The notes: generated from the letters alone by a model not told the origin. Shown: positions 13,964-22,826, numbered from the stretch's first letter. The stretch: 64,000 nt of DNA from Glaciecola sp049650345 (GCA_049650345.1 JBARZY010000084.1:122011-186010); one strand, 5' to 3'. A program made the numbers and translations.

Positions 13964-14177
13964 AAACGCCTAATGATGGTTGTCGCCATACGGTTGTATT
14001 TTCAATTATTATCATTGAATGGTTTTCAGTAAAAAAGGCTTAGAGTTTAAGCTGTTACCATACCGATAAAAAAAGCATTTAAGACTGGTTCACACGGCTT
14101 GGTTGTTTCGCTTCAATCAAGTATATTTAGGATACGCTCACGCCTTAATGTGGGCTTAATATAACAAGGATGTATTA
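13964..14177. other. Non-coding remnant DNA
   Basis: About 210 bp without a supportable gene or attC site. Short stretches may be degraded cassette sequence. The end provides an AAGGA ribosome site for the next gene. Confidence 0.5.
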
Positions 14178-14564
14178 ATGAAAACATTAATTTTAGCGTT
14201 TGCAGCGACACTCCCTTTATTAGGTTGTTCCGGTGACAATCAAGATGATTGTCCTGAAATAACCTTACCAGTGATTATTCCCGCCATAAATGTGATGCTA
14301 TTCGATACAAACCAAACACCTCTAAACGTATGTGATGCGATTGTAACGGTAGAAAGTACAAACGGTACAGAAACTATCTATGGTTCGGCATTTGATGATT
14401 GCACCTCTAAATTTAATATAGCGGTGGGTTACAACTTAATTGAACACCAATTACTGATTGAAAAAGCCGGTTATGTTAATCAAACCTTTGATTCTATACT
14501 TCCAATAGCAACACAATGTGGATACGAGACATTGGAGCTTCCTGTTACCCTAGTATCTAATTAA
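14178..14564 (+). CDS. Lipoprotein, unknown (distal array)
   Basis: A 128-residue protein with a lipoprotein signal (MKTLILAFAATLPLLGC, lipobox LLGC at 14-17). The mature part has six cysteines and a beta-sandwich-like pattern that resembles carboxypeptidase-regulatory-like folds, though this is only a visual impression. ATG at 14178 with AAGGA upstream. Probably a cassette whose attC has decayed. Confidence 0.78.
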   Translation: MKTLILAFAATLPLLGCSGDNQDDCPEITLPVIIPAINVMLFDTNQTPLNVCDAIVTVESTNGTETIYGSAFDDCTSKFNIAVGYNLIEHQLLIEKAGYVNQTFDSILPIATQCGYETLELPVTLVSN

Positions 14565-14572
14565 GTGGTGGC

Positions 14573-14626
14573 GAATTAAGCAAGGCTACTTAATTGGGTG
14601 TTGGGGGCTTATACAGGGTGTTACAC
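14573..14626 (+). other. Decayed attC (attC22)
   Basis: No clear RYYYAAC box remains, but CTACTTAATTGGGTGTTGGGG and CTTATACAGGGTGTTACAC each resemble the right end of attC sites seen earlier in the array. It may be a fusion of two site ends. Confidence 0.45.
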
Positions 14627-14643
14627 TCCCAAGGAAAAAAGTA

Positions 14644-15114
14644 ATGAAATTTATTATTGTATTAGCTTTTGTTTGTTTGGCTTCTGGATGCGCAAGCGGC
14701 TATTTAGACCTATATGGTAAAAATGGGAAAAAGGTAGGCGAATGCACTGCTGGTTTCGATTGGCATCCAATTGGGGTTAAGCATTCTGTAAACTGGGTGC
14801 TGAATTATTGCTATGAATTAGCTGTTTCACAAAGCGATAATGTAGAGAGCGTGTCTAATTCGTCAGTTATAGAAAAAGACTACACCTATCCTGATCATGC
14901 GTCAGGCAAGCCGTGGAACAAAGAGCTTGCATGGTCATCGTTTTGGTCAGATGACATAAACGAGCAGCAATATGGCTATATTGTTGCCGACCTAGAAAAC
15001 CAATATTACTTAGAAACAACAAGGTTAGAAGAACAGCTTGTGGCAGGTGAAATAACGCAAGAGCAGCACAATGCAGGTGTAGCAAAGGCGAAATATGTGT
15101 TTTATGGCAAATGA
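14644..15114 (+). CDS. Lipoprotein, unknown (last gene of the array)
   Basis: A 156-residue protein with lipobox ASGC at about residues 13-16. The N-terminal mature part contains two cysteines (GECTAGFDWHP and NYCYEL). The C-terminal part has two successive helix-rich blocks, the second with a short-helix repeat resembling SHOCT-like segments (LEEQLVAGEITQEQHNAG). ATG at 14644 follows CAAGGAAAA. Followed by GTAACAAAACGC, the start of a truncated attC. Confidence 0.78.
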   Translation: MKFIIVLAFVCLASGCASGYLDLYGKNGKKVGECTAGFDWHPIGVKHSVNWVLNYCYELAVSQSDNVESVSNSSVIEKDYTYPDHASGKPWNKELAWSSFWSDDINEQQYGYIVADLENQYYLETTRLEEQLVAGEITQEQHNAGVAKAKYVFYGK

Positions 15115-15117
15115 GGC

Positions 15118-15131
15118 ATGTAACAAAACGC
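15118..15131 (+). other. Truncated attC left end (attC23)
   Basis: ATGTAACAAAACGC looks like the opening of an attC site, but it runs directly into a gene fragment; no core box follows. Confidence 0.4.
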
Positions 15132-15132
15132 T

Positions 15133-15231
15133 ATTGTTACTGGCGGTATTTCAGCTGGTATTGATATGAGCCTTCATTTAGTGTCAAAGCTTACCAGCTT
15201 AAAACACGCCGAGAGAACAGCAATACAATAA
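15133..15231 (+). pseudogene. C-terminal remnant of a DJ-1/PfpI-family gene
   Basis: Thirty-two in-frame codons ending at TAA encode TGGISAGIDMSLHLV and then a helix (HAERTAIQ), the C-terminal active-site strand and helix typical of DJ-1/PfpI and GATase1-like regulators. The N-terminal three quarters are absent. It marks the right end of the decayed cassette zone. Confidence 0.65.
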
Positions 15232-15365
15232 CTAGCATTACCCACCTTTATAACAAACCCACACTTATGCTCGCCAATCAGTTTAATAAATTTGGGGCAA
15301 ACTCGTCTGCGCACTATAGTAAATACAGACCAAAACCTATTCCCAATAAAAATAACCCACAGGGC

Positions 15366-16256
15366 ATGAATATGACAAACACATACAAAGGTAAAACCGC
15401 TATTATTTCAGGCGCAGCGAGTGGTATTGGCTTAGCGCTTTCAAGAGAATTTGGCGGCCTTGGCATGAATATAGTGATGGCCGATATAGAGCAAGACGCC
15501 TTAGAAACTGCCGCACAAACATTAAAAAGCGAAGGTTTATCGGTACTGCCCTGCGCACTTGACGTTACCAGCTATGCGCAATGGGAAACTACCGTTGAAA
15601 AAGCCCTCGCTACCTTTGGTAAGTTGCATATGGTGGTTAACAATGCCGGTGTGGGCGGTATTCCCGCGCCTATAGAGGAAACTAATACCGATACATGGCG
15701 CTGGGTGGTTGATGTAAATTTAATGGGTGTTGTATACGGCACGCAAGCGGCTACGCCTGCCATTAAAGCCAGTAATGAAGGCGGCTGGATTATTAATGTT
15801 GCTTCAATGGCTGGCATGGGCGGTGTGCCCTACTCTGCGGCTTATGCGGCTACAAAAGCAGCAGTGGTATCTATGACCGAAAGTTGGGCGCAAGAACTAT
15901 ACAAACACAATATTCATGTGTCGGCCTTATGCCCTGCTTTTGTTAAAACGCGGATTCATGAGTCGTTGCGCACACAACAAAGCCAATACAAAACACAAGC
16001 GCTCAAAGGCAACCCAGAAAACTTGAAAAAAGGCTTTGGTAAAGCCGCAGCGTTGGTGGAGTCGGGCATTCCTGCTGAGTTATTGGCCAAGCGTGTGGTA
16101 GAAGCCTTAGAAAGTAAACAAACGTATATCTTTACGCATCCTAACTACCGAAGCTCTGTAGCAGGCAGAGGTAAAGCCCTTGATGCGGCCTTTGAAGATG
16201 CACAAAACAGTGAGTTGGTGAAACATCTAATTAACGAAGAAATTACCAGCCTATAA
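15366..16256 (+). CDS. SDR-family NAD(P)-dependent oxidoreductase
   Basis: A 296-residue classical short-chain dehydrogenase/reductase. The cofactor motif is SGAASGIG near the N terminus, followed by NNAG, a catalytic serine region (NVASMAG) and the active-site YSAAYAATK. An aspartate after the second strand (MADIE) suggests NAD(H) preference. Substrate unknown. The ATG at 15366 begins at the family-typical N terminus, although the ribosome site is poor. The frame is open upstream to an ATG at 15267, and that 33-residue extension resembles the start of a SAM methyltransferase, so it is treated as a remnant rather than part of this enzyme. Confidence 0.88.
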   Translation: MNMTNTYKGKTAIISGAASGIGLALSREFGGLGMNIVMADIEQDALETAAQTLKSEGLSVLPCALDVTSYAQWETTVEKALATFGKLHMVVNNAGVGGIPAPIEETNTDTWRWVVDVNLMGVVYGTQAATPAIKASNEGGWIINVASMAGMGGVPYSAAYAATKAAVVSMTESWAQELYKHNIHVSALCPAFVKTRIHESLRTQQSQYKTQALKGNPENLKKGFGKAAALVESGIPAELLAKRVVEALESKQTYIFTHPNYRSSVAGRGKALDAAFEDAQNSELVKHLINEEITSL

Positions 16257-16270
16257 ATCATTAGCAACTG

Positions 16271-16299
16271 GCGTTGTTCTCAGTTATTGAGAACAACGC
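16271..16299. terminator. Hairpin between convergent genes
   Basis: GCGTTGTTCTCA and its perfect complement form a 12-bp stem with a 5-nt loop between the SDR and ybiT stops. No U-tract follows on either strand, so termination is likely but not certain. Confidence 0.6.
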
Positions 16300-16341
16300 A
16301 TAGTTAGCATTAAGCGCTTATCGCAGTAGCATTAGAAGTGC

Positions 16342-17925
16342 TTATTTTCCACTTGCATATTCATCGTAACTGCCTTGGAAATAATGCAGTTTATTGTCTT
16401 TAATTTCGATAATTGACGTTGCTAAGGTAGACACAAATTCGCGGTCGTGGCTAACAAATATTAGCGTGCCGTCAAAGTTTTTAAGAGCTTTATTAAGCGC
16501 TTCAATGGCTTCCATGTCCATGTGGTTGGTGGGCTCATCCATAATCAGTACGTTAATTTCTTGCATCATTAACTTACCAAACATAAGCCTATTTTTTTCA
16601 CCACCTGAACAAACGGTTACGTCTTTATTAATGTCGTCGGCACTGAATAACAAGCGTCCTAAAATAGCTCTTACTGCTAGGTCGTCATGCTTTGGTGTGC
16701 GCCACTGGCTCATCCAATCAAACACGTTCATGCTTACGGCAAAGTCGCTACTCACATCTTGTGGGCAATAACCAATTGCGGCATTTTCAGACCATTTCAT
16801 GGTGCCGCCATTAGCGCTTAATTCATTTACTAAGCAACGTAAAAAGGTGGTTTTACCCGCGCCATTTTCGCCAATAACCGCCAGTTTTGAGCCGGCTTCT
16901 AGCAATATGTCGCCACCTTTGAACAAGGTGTTACCTTCAAAGCCGTGCTCAAGGTTGTGCATTTCAAGGGCTAATCTATGCAATTTTTTATGTTGCTTGT
17001 AGGTAATGTAAGGTGTTTGTCTTGACGACGCTACCACTTCATCAAGCTGAATTTTTTCCATGCGCCTTGCACGTGATGTTGCTTGTTTTGCCTTTGATGC
17101 ATTAGCAGAAAAGCGAGCAACGAAACTTTGTAACTCTTCTATTTCTGCAGTCTTTTTGGCGTTTTCGGTGTGAAGCTGCTCTTGCGCTAAGCTGGCTGCA
17201 GCTTGATACGCTTCGTAGTTACCAGGATAAATACGTAACTCACCATAATCGATATCTGCCATGTGCGTGCACACTGCATTAAGAAAGTGACGGTCGTGCG
17301 AAATAATCACCATGGTGCATTTACGCTGGTTTAGCACGTCTTCTAGCCATTTGATTGTGTATATATCAAGGTTGTTGGTAGGCTCATCAAGTAACAGTAT
17401 GTCGGGCTCTGAAAATAGTGCTTGGGCAATTAGCACACGTAATTTTAAACCCGGTGCAACGTCTGACATCAAACCAAAGTGATACGACTCGTCGATACCG
17501 GCTTCAACCAACAACTCAATAGCACGTGTTTCTGCGGTATAGCCATCCATTTCTGCAAATTCAGATTCTAGGTCGGCAACCTTCATGCCGTCTTCTTCCG
17601 ACATTTCAGGCAACGAATATATGCGGTCGCGCTCTTGCTTTACTTCCCATAAATGGGCATCACCCATTATTACTGCATCTACTACTGAGTACGCTTCAAA
17701 TGCAAACTGGTTTTGGTTTAGGGTACCAATGCGCTCACCCGGTGACACTGACACATTGCCCGAAGTAGGCGCCAGTTCGCCGCTCATTATTTTCATAAAG
17801 GTAGATTTACCGCAGCCATTTGCGCCAATTAAACCGTAACGGTTGCCATTGCCAAATTTAGCCGAGATGTTTTCAAACAATGGCTTAGCGCCAAATTGCA
17901 TGGTGATATTAGCGGTGGTGATCAA
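16342..17925 (-). CDS. ybiT: ABC-F family ATPase, YbiT type
   Basis: A 527-residue protein with two ATP-binding cassettes and no membrane spans. Walker A motifs are GANGCGKS and GENGAGKT; Walker B segments are LLLDEPTNNLD and LIMDEPTNHMD; each domain has its signature and H-loop (ISHDRHF, VSHDREF). ABC-F proteins bind the ribosomal E site and help translation or antibiotic resistance; this one follows the YbiT pattern from the opening (TTANITMQFGAKPLF) onward. The TTG start at 17925 is supported by AAAGGA upstream and by YbiT's usual N terminus; longer in-frame starts would cover the promoter. Stand-alone gene, convergent with the SDR. Confidence 0.93.
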   Translation of the reverse strand: MITTANITMQFGAKPLFENISAKFGNGNRYGLIGANGCGKSTFMKIMSGELAPTSGNVSVSPGERIGTLNQNQFAFEAYSVVDAVIMGDAHLWEVKQERDRIYSLPEMSEEDGMKVADLESEFAEMDGYTAETRAIELLVEAGIDESYHFGLMSDVAPGLKLRVLIAQALFSEPDILLLDEPTNNLDIYTIKWLEDVLNQRKCTMVIISHDRHFLNAVCTHMADIDYGELRIYPGNYEAYQAAASLAQEQLHTENAKKTAEIEELQSFVARFSANASKAKQATSRARRMEKIQLDEVVASSRQTPYITYKQHKKLHRLALEMHNLEHGFEGNTLFKGGDILLEAGSKLAVIGENGAGKTTFLRCLVNELSANGGTMKWSENAAIGYCPQDVSSDFAVSMNVFDWMSQWRTPKHDDLAVRAILGRLLFSADDINKDVTVCSGGEKNRLMFGKLMMQEINVLIMDEPTNHMDMEAIEALNKALKNFDGTLIFVSHDREFVSTLATSIIEIKDNKLHYFQGSYDEYASGK

Positions 17926-18188
17926 TCTGTATTTCCTTTGAGATAAGCAGTAAATGGTAGCGGTACATAATATGGGCGTAAATACAGTGCCTACATTAAG
18001 CGCGCGCACTATACCGCAATAGCCCTGCGCAATAAACCGTCAATTGCAAAACCCCTGTTTTTATTGCGAATATAAACAAAAAGACATGCATTAATTTGCT
18101 AAGTAAGGCCCTTTTATCAGTTCAAATAGAAGAGAATTCAACTATCGGGTATACTGCGCCCATTAATTGATTCACCAAAAGCCTCAGT

Positions 18189-18677
18189 ATGTTATTAAAC
18201 GACGTTATGCGCCGCCTGCGCTTTGCACTTTCTTTAGACAATAGCGCCACTATTAATGTGTTTAAACACGTTAATTATGACCTTGATGAAGACTACCTGA
18301 TGAACATGATGCGCAAAGAAGACGAAGACGGTTTTTTACCGTGTCGCGACAAAATTCTTGCCTTGTTTCTAGATGGTTTAATTATTAAGCATCGCGGTAA
18401 GCAAGAAGGTGCAGAGCCAAAAGTATTAAAAGCTGGTGAGCGTTTAAGCAACAACGACATTTTGCGAAAAATTAAAATTGCACAAAGCTATCAACAAGAA
18501 GACATGATGAAAATTTTGCGCACGGGTGGCTTTCCTGTGGGTAAAAGCGAATTAACCGCGTTGTTTAGAAAACCCGACCACCGCAGCTATCGTCCCTGCG
18601 GCGACCAATTACTGAGAAACTTTTTGCAGGGCATGGTTAAAACGTATCGCCCAGAAGCCCACCAAAAAAGCAAATAA
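18189..18677 (+). CDS. yehS: DUF1456 family protein (YehS)
   Basis: A 162-residue protein made of two copies of the DUF1456 helical repeat: residues about 1-70 (NDVMRRLRFAL ... FLDGLI) and about 88-155 (NNDILRKIKIA ... FLQGMV). Each copy ends in a conserved CRD or CGD followed by a leucine-rich helix. Length agrees with E. coli YehS. Function unknown; cytoplasmic. Starts 180 bp from the divergent ybiT. Confidence 0.93.
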   Translation: MLLNDVMRRLRFALSLDNSATINVFKHVNYDLDEDYLMNMMRKEDEDGFLPCRDKILALFLDGLIIKHRGKQEGAEPKVLKAGERLSNNDILRKIKIAQSYQQEDMMKILRTGGFPVGKSELTALFRKPDHRSYRPCGDQLLRNFLQGMVKTYRPEAHQKSK

Positions 18678-18701
18678 CGCTACTATAATCTGTCAAGCAC
18701 A

Positions 18702-20027
18702 CTATTGAGCGTGCTTGATTACTTCACCGCCTTTCATCACAAATGCGACATTTTCAAGTAGGGCAATATCATTTAGTGGGTTGCCTTTTACCGCAATGAT
18801 ATCGGCATATCGGCCGGTTTGCAGTGAGCCTATATTGTTGCTTTGCTCAAGCATATTGGCAGCATTAATAGAAGCTGCCTGCAGGGCTTGTATAGGTGTC
18901 ATACCAAACTTCACCATACGTGATAACTGTTTTAAATTATCACCATGTGGATACACACCGGCATCGGTGCCCATTACTATGTTTACGCCCGCGTCTACCG
19001 CTTTTGAAAAGTTGCTGCGCTGTACCGTACCCACCTTACGCTCTTTTTCTAAGCTTTCAGGCAATATTCCTGCGGCTTCGCCCTCGCCCAATATATATTC
19101 AGTTACGTATATGTCCATTGATAAGTACGTACCGTTTTTCTTCGCCAGTGCAATACCCTCTTCGTTAATCATGCTGGCATGCTCTACAGAAGTAACACCG
19201 GCGCGAATGGCATCGTTAATGCCGGCGCTACCATGGGCATGAGCGGCAACCGTAATGCCCCTGCGCTTGGCTTCGCCAACAATGGCGCTCATTTCTTCTA
19301 ACGAAAAATCTTGTGCACCAATTTTGGTGCCTTTTGACAACACCCCACCGGTGGCCTTAATTTTAATTAAATCGGCGCCGTATTTAACGTTGTTACGCAC
19401 TTTTTGTACTGCATCCCAAGGGCCGTCTACTACCCCTAATGGACTGCGCCCTGCAATATCGTGGGGCAATAGGTTGTTGTCACCGTGTCCGCCGGTCATT
19501 TGCAAAGAAGGGCCCGATACAAACATGCGCGGCCCAGTAATATCGCCATCAGCAATGGCTTGTTTAAGCGCCACGTCAATAAAGCCACCGGCGCCTAAGT
19601 TTCGCACTGTGGTTATACCTGCATTTAAAGTGGTTTCAGCAAACTTTACACCTTGTAAGGCTTTGCGCGTTTGCGTCATAGTTAGGCGGCGAAAACCATG
19701 TTGTGTAGGGTCACTGGTTAAATGCGTGTGACTGTCAATTAGCCCAGGCAGTAGAGTGTGCCCGCGTAGATCAATAATGTTCCCTGCGTAGTCATTTGCA
19801 TTGTATTGACCACTTTTGACCGAAACAATGCGCTCGTTTTCTATTTCAATTAAAGCGTTTTGCACCCGCTTGCCCTTTACTACATCTATGTATGCGTCGG
19901 CCACAATAAGGGTTTGAGCATTTGAAACATGCGCCATCATGGCACTACATACCAATGCAAATGCCCCGATTAACTGTCTGAAAGTTGGTGCGCTATATGA
20001 AGAGCGCTGGCTGACATTGCTTAACAT
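18702..20027 (-). CDS. Secreted amidohydrolase (imidazolonepropionase-like)
   Basis: A 441-residue metal-dependent amidohydrolase with a signal peptide (hydrophobic about residues 20-38, cut after SNA). The TIM-barrel metal site is visible: HTH (DSHTHL), the carboxylated-lysine candidate in LIKIKATGG, HAHG, EHAS and TDAG near residue 355. The family includes Xaa-Pro dipeptidases that cleave dipeptides with C-terminal proline or related residues in the periplasm. The ATG at 20027 follows GGAGAA; a TTG twelve nt upstream overlaps the ribosome site and is rejected. Convergent with yehS, with only 24 bp between stops. Confidence 0.9.
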   Translation of the reverse strand: MLSNVSQRSSYSAPTFRQLIGAFALVCSAMMAHVSNAQTLIVADAYIDVVKGKRVQNALIEIENERIVSVKSGQYNANDYAGNIIDLRGHTLLPGLIDSHTHLTSDPTQHGFRRLTMTQTRKALQGVKFAETTLNAGITTVRNLGAGGFIDVALKQAIADGDITGPRMFVSGPSLQMTGGHGDNNLLPHDIAGRSPLGVVDGPWDAVQKVRNNVKYGADLIKIKATGGVLSKGTKIGAQDFSLEEMSAIVGEAKRRGITVAAHAHGSAGINDAIRAGVTSVEHASMINEEGIALAKKNGTYLSMDIYVTEYILGEGEAAGILPESLEKERKVGTVQRSNFSKAVDAGVNIVMGTDAGVYPHGDNLKQLSRMVKFGMTPIQALQAASINAANMLEQSNNIGSLQTGRYADIIAVKGNPLNDIALLENVAFVMKGGEVIKHAQ

Positions 20028-20287
20028 GCAATTCTCCAAGTTGATAAAATCTATCCATACAAAAGATCAGCCTAAACCTATTAGAGAAAAAAAGAAAGCC
20101 GATTTTAACTGTCGGATTACTTTACAGTCGCATAGTAGGAAACGCTCAAACTATTAATATGTATAGGAAATTTTTATGGCGTATTTTTTGCTATTCCTAC
20201 ATTAAGTTTAACGAACCAACCCTTATTCACAGTGTGTCAATTGTTGAAAGCTGTTGTCACGCGTCATTACATTGTATGGAGAACATT

Positions 20288-21037
20288 ATGACTAAAACCG
20301 TTAAATTACTATCTGCATTATGCTTAGCAGCTTCTGCAAGCCTAGCTTCTGCAGCACCAATTCCAATTGACTTAAGTAACTGGCAATCAGACGGTAACGG
20401 CAGTTGGTCAGTACAAGGGGCTAACAACGACTCAGTGTTTCAATCTATTAATGGAAGCCCAACCACGTTTTTTGAAGCCGGCTCTAATGCACAAAATACA
20501 TCAATAGCTGGCACTATCACTGTAGAAACTAACAGTGACAACGACTTCATCGGCTTTGTTTTAGGCTATCAAGATAACGAAATGTTGTCTGGCACGAGTG
20601 ATTTTATGCTGATTGACTGGAAAAAGGGCAATCAAGGTAACGCAAGCGTTGGAATGTCAATTTCAAGGGTACTTAATGCCACTAATGAAGGTGATTTCTG
20701 GGAGCATACTGGTGGCGTAACAGAAGTCGCACGCGCAACCAATTTGGGAAGCACGGGCTGGGTTAGTAATCAAAGTTATGACTTCGATATTGTCTTTCAA
20801 GCCAACCTTATACAAGTAATGGTAAATAATGTGCTTGAATTAAGTATTACTGCTGCCGATGCCGGCGTTACTGCATTCTCTGACGGTGCGGCTGGTTTTT
20901 ACAACTATTCTCAAGGAAGCGTGCGCTATGCTGGCATAACTGAAGAGCAGGTTGTACCACAAGCTTCAGCACCAGCAATGTTAAGTTTGTTCGGCTTGGC
21001 CATGCTAATGCTAGCTCGTGTTAAAAAAAGAAGCTAA
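20288..21037 (+). CDS. Exported protein with PEP-CTERM-like sorting tail
   Basis: A 249-residue protein with a signal peptide (MTKTVKLLSALCLAASASLASAA) and a beta-rich domain resembling the lamin/thrombospondin C-terminal type, with DFIGFVLGYQ and FMLIDWKKG. The C terminus is a sorting signal: a short proline motif (SAP rather than PEP), a hydrophobic helix (about 228-242) and a basic tail (RVKKRS). In Gram-negatives such tails are recognised by exosortases and mark proteins for the surface, often with exopolysaccharide. ATG at 20288 follows GGAGAA; upstream in-frame starts are not supported. No exosortase gene is in the window. Confidence 0.8.
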   Translation: MTKTVKLLSALCLAASASLASAAPIPIDLSNWQSDGNGSWSVQGANNDSVFQSINGSPTTFFEAGSNAQNTSIAGTITVETNSDNDFIGFVLGYQDNEMLSGTSDFMLIDWKKGNQGNASVGMSISRVLNATNEGDFWEHTGGVTEVARATNLGSTGWVSNQSYDFDIVFQANLIQVMVNNVLELSITAADAGVTAFSDGAAGFYNYSQGSVRYAGITEEQVVPQASAPAMLSLFGLAMLMLARVKKRS

Positions 21038-21055
21038 CAAAGTAAGTCTTATGAT

Positions 21056-21089
21056 CAAAAAAAACGCTGGATATACCAGCGTTTTTTTT
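21056..21089. terminator. Bidirectional terminator
   Basis: AACGCTGG and CCAGCGTT (21063-21070 and 21076-21083) enclose a 5-nt loop and are flanked by an A-run and eight T residues, serving the two convergent genes. Confidence 0.9.
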
Positions 21090-21113
21090 GGTTTGTTAAA
21101 CTGAATATTTACA

Positions 21114-21794
21114 CTATCCCAGTTTAGCTATTAGCAGTTCTGCTAAAGGCTTTGATGATGCTGGGTTTTGCCCCGTTAGCAACAAGCCATCTTCTAATAC
21201 GTGCGGATGCCAATCTTCAGCTTTTGAATACAGGCCGCCTTGCGCAATAAAGGCGTCTTCAATTAACACTGGCACAACATCGGTTAGCTCTACTGCAGCT
21301 TCCTCGCCATTAGTAAAACCGGTCACGCGTTTACCTTTTATAAGCGCTTCACCGCTAGGCGCTTTTGCGTTTATTAAAACAGCTGGCGCATGGCATACTG
21401 CTGCAACCGGTTTACCCGCTGCATAAGTGCTTTCAATTAACGACAGTGAATCTTTATCCATGCGTAAATCCCATAATGGACCATGCCCACCTGGGTAAAA
21501 TACGGCGTCGTAGTCACTTGAATTTACAGTTGCCAGTTCAACAGTGTTTGCCAATGCATGCTGGGCAAGTTCATCACTTTCAAAACGGTTGGTGTCGTCA
21601 GTTTTAAAGTCGTCAAGTAGGCTCTTTGGATCTAGAGGTGGCAAACCGCCTTTTGGAGAAGCCAATGTTAACTTATAACCTGCATCAACAAATGCATAAT
21701 AAGGCGCAGCTAGCTCTTCTAGCCAAAACCCAGTTTTTTCGCCCGTGTTGCCTAGTTCGCTATGTGATGTTAGTACAATCAATACGTGTTTCAT
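21114..21794 (-). CDS. DJ-1/PfpI-family protein (Hsp31-like)
   Basis: A 226-residue class I glutamine-amidotransferase-like protein. The nucleophile elbow is AVCHAP with Cys134, and YPGGHG precedes it. Family members include glyoxalase III/Hsp31 chaperones; the length and the KTGFWLEE start match the Hsp31-like stand-alone group, where the Glu of FWLEE helps activate the cysteine. Cytoplasmic. It faces a LysR gene across 158 bp, a typical regulator-target arrangement. Confidence 0.9.
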   Translation of the reverse strand: MKHVLIVLTSHSELGNTGEKTGFWLEELAAPYYAFVDAGYKLTLASPKGGLPPLDPKSLLDDFKTDDTNRFESDELAQHALANTVELATVNSSDYDAVFYPGGHGPLWDLRMDKDSLSLIESTYAAGKPVAAVCHAPAVLINAKAPSGEALIKGKRVTGFTNGEEAAVELTDVVPVLIEDAFIAQGGLYSKAEDWHPHVLEDGLLLTGQNPASSKPLAELLIAKLG

Positions 21795-21890
21795 GTTGGT
21801 CTCCTTGTGTAACTTTAAAGAAAAGGACAGCTTAGGGTTGTATATTACAATTATTCACCCAGATTGATAATAGCCCAAACAATCAAATGA

Positions 21891-21913
21891 TTATTGTCAT
21901 ACAGCAACAATAA
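21891..21913. promoter_or_regulatory. Candidate LysR binding site
   Basis: TTATTGT and ACAATAA form a 7-bp inverted repeat with a 9-bp spacer, about 40 bp before the LysR start and within the divergent intergenic region, where LysR proteins usually bind. Confidence 0.4.
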
Positions 21914-21952
21914 AGTCATTATGTAGTTATCATTTAAATTAAGGCCACCATC

Positions 21953-22816
21953 ATGTTTTTTGCTATCGAAGAATTTATTGCCTTGGGCAATACCCAAAAC
22001 TTTTCAAAAGCGGCGGCGCAATTGGGTGTGTCTACTTCACATGTTAGTCGCAAAATAAATGCACTTGAACAAAAGCTGGGCGTGCGCTTAGTACACCGAA
22101 CAACACGTGTGGTTAAGTTAACCAATGCCGGCTATGAATACTTTCAAAAATGTACGCGTATTTGTGACGAAATGGAGGAAGCCAATGCAACCTTGTTGTC
22201 AGCTTCAACCGAGCTTGAGGGCAGTATTAAGATTTCTGCCGCTGGCGATTATTCAGAACGTTTTGTAGCACCATGTTTAGCGCGCTTTGGCCTTAACCAT
22301 CCAAAATTAAAAATAGAAATGGATTTTAACCCTCGCAATATTAATCTCATTGATGATGGTTTTGACTTTGCCGTGCGCTATGGCGAGCTGAGCGATTCAA
22401 GCATGATTGCACGCAAACTAACTGAACGAAATATTGTGGCTGCAGCATCGCCTCAATACTTGAGCAAACACGGTGTTCCGAGTCATCCACACGAACTGGC
22501 GCAACACAGGGGCATAGTATCGGTCAATAATAATTGGCGTTTTTTTGATAATAACGAGGCAATTAACGTAAAAATTCCCGTTGCATGGAAATCGAACAGT
22601 GCCACTAGTTTACTGGCCGCCGCTGTATCGGGAGTGGGAATTTGTTATTTACCGGAAACGACACTCGCGAAAGCCTTATCCACAAATGAATTACAAGCTA
22701 TTCTTACGCCTTTTAGTTTGCATAGCATACCCACGTGGTTAGTGTATCCAAGTCAACGTTTTGTGCCGCAGCGAGTGCGTGCGGCCATGGATTTTTTAGT
22801 AGAAGAACTGAATTAA
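21953..22816 (+). CDS. LysR-family regulator
   Basis: A 287-residue LysR-type regulator. The winged HTH covers residues 1-60 (AAAQLGVSTSHVSRKINALEQKLG), followed by a linker helix and a periplasmic-binding-like effector domain to residue 287 with the usual YLSKHGVP and ATSLLAAAVSGVGI segments. Divergent from the DJ-1 gene, which it probably controls. The start is ATG 21953. Confidence 0.93.
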   Translation: MFFAIEEFIALGNTQNFSKAAAQLGVSTSHVSRKINALEQKLGVRLVHRTTRVVKLTNAGYEYFQKCTRICDEMEEANATLLSASTELEGSIKISAAGDYSERFVAPCLARFGLNHPKLKIEMDFNPRNINLIDDGFDFAVRYGELSDSSMIARKLTERNIVAAASPQYLSKHGVPSHPHELAQHRGIVSVNNNWRFFDNNEAINVKIPVAWKSNSATSLLAAAVSGVGICYLPETTLAKALSTNELQAILTPFSLHSIPTWLVYPSQRFVPQRVRAAMDFLVEELN

Positions 22817-22826
22817 CAATGCCAAC

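Larger units (their letters stand above)
1228..15231. mobile_element. Sedentary chromosomal integron (intI plus cassette array)
   Basis: An integron integrase gene on the minus strand is followed by at least 21 gene cassettes on the plus strand, each ending in an attC site that starts with an RYYYAAC-like box (ACCTAAC, AGCTAAC, ATATAAC) and ends with a GTTRRRY-like box (GTTAGGC, GTTATGC). Most cassettes hold one gene. The last 1.4 kb contains truncated attC sites and gene fragments, so the array is decayed at its old end, while the intI-proximal cassettes look intact. No antibiotic-resistance cassette is present, as is usual for chromosomal integrons. The right boundary is set at the last recognisable remnant. 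Confidence 0.95.

Noticed and set aside
18693..18718. TCAAGCAC/GTGCTTGA hairpin between yehS and the amidohydrolase
   Set aside because: Its right arm is within the amidohydrolase coding end and no U-tract follows; not called a terminator.
20966..21037. Canonical PEP-CTERM signal
   Set aside because: The tail has SAP instead of PEP. The helix and basic end fit, so it is reported as PEP-CTERM-like only.
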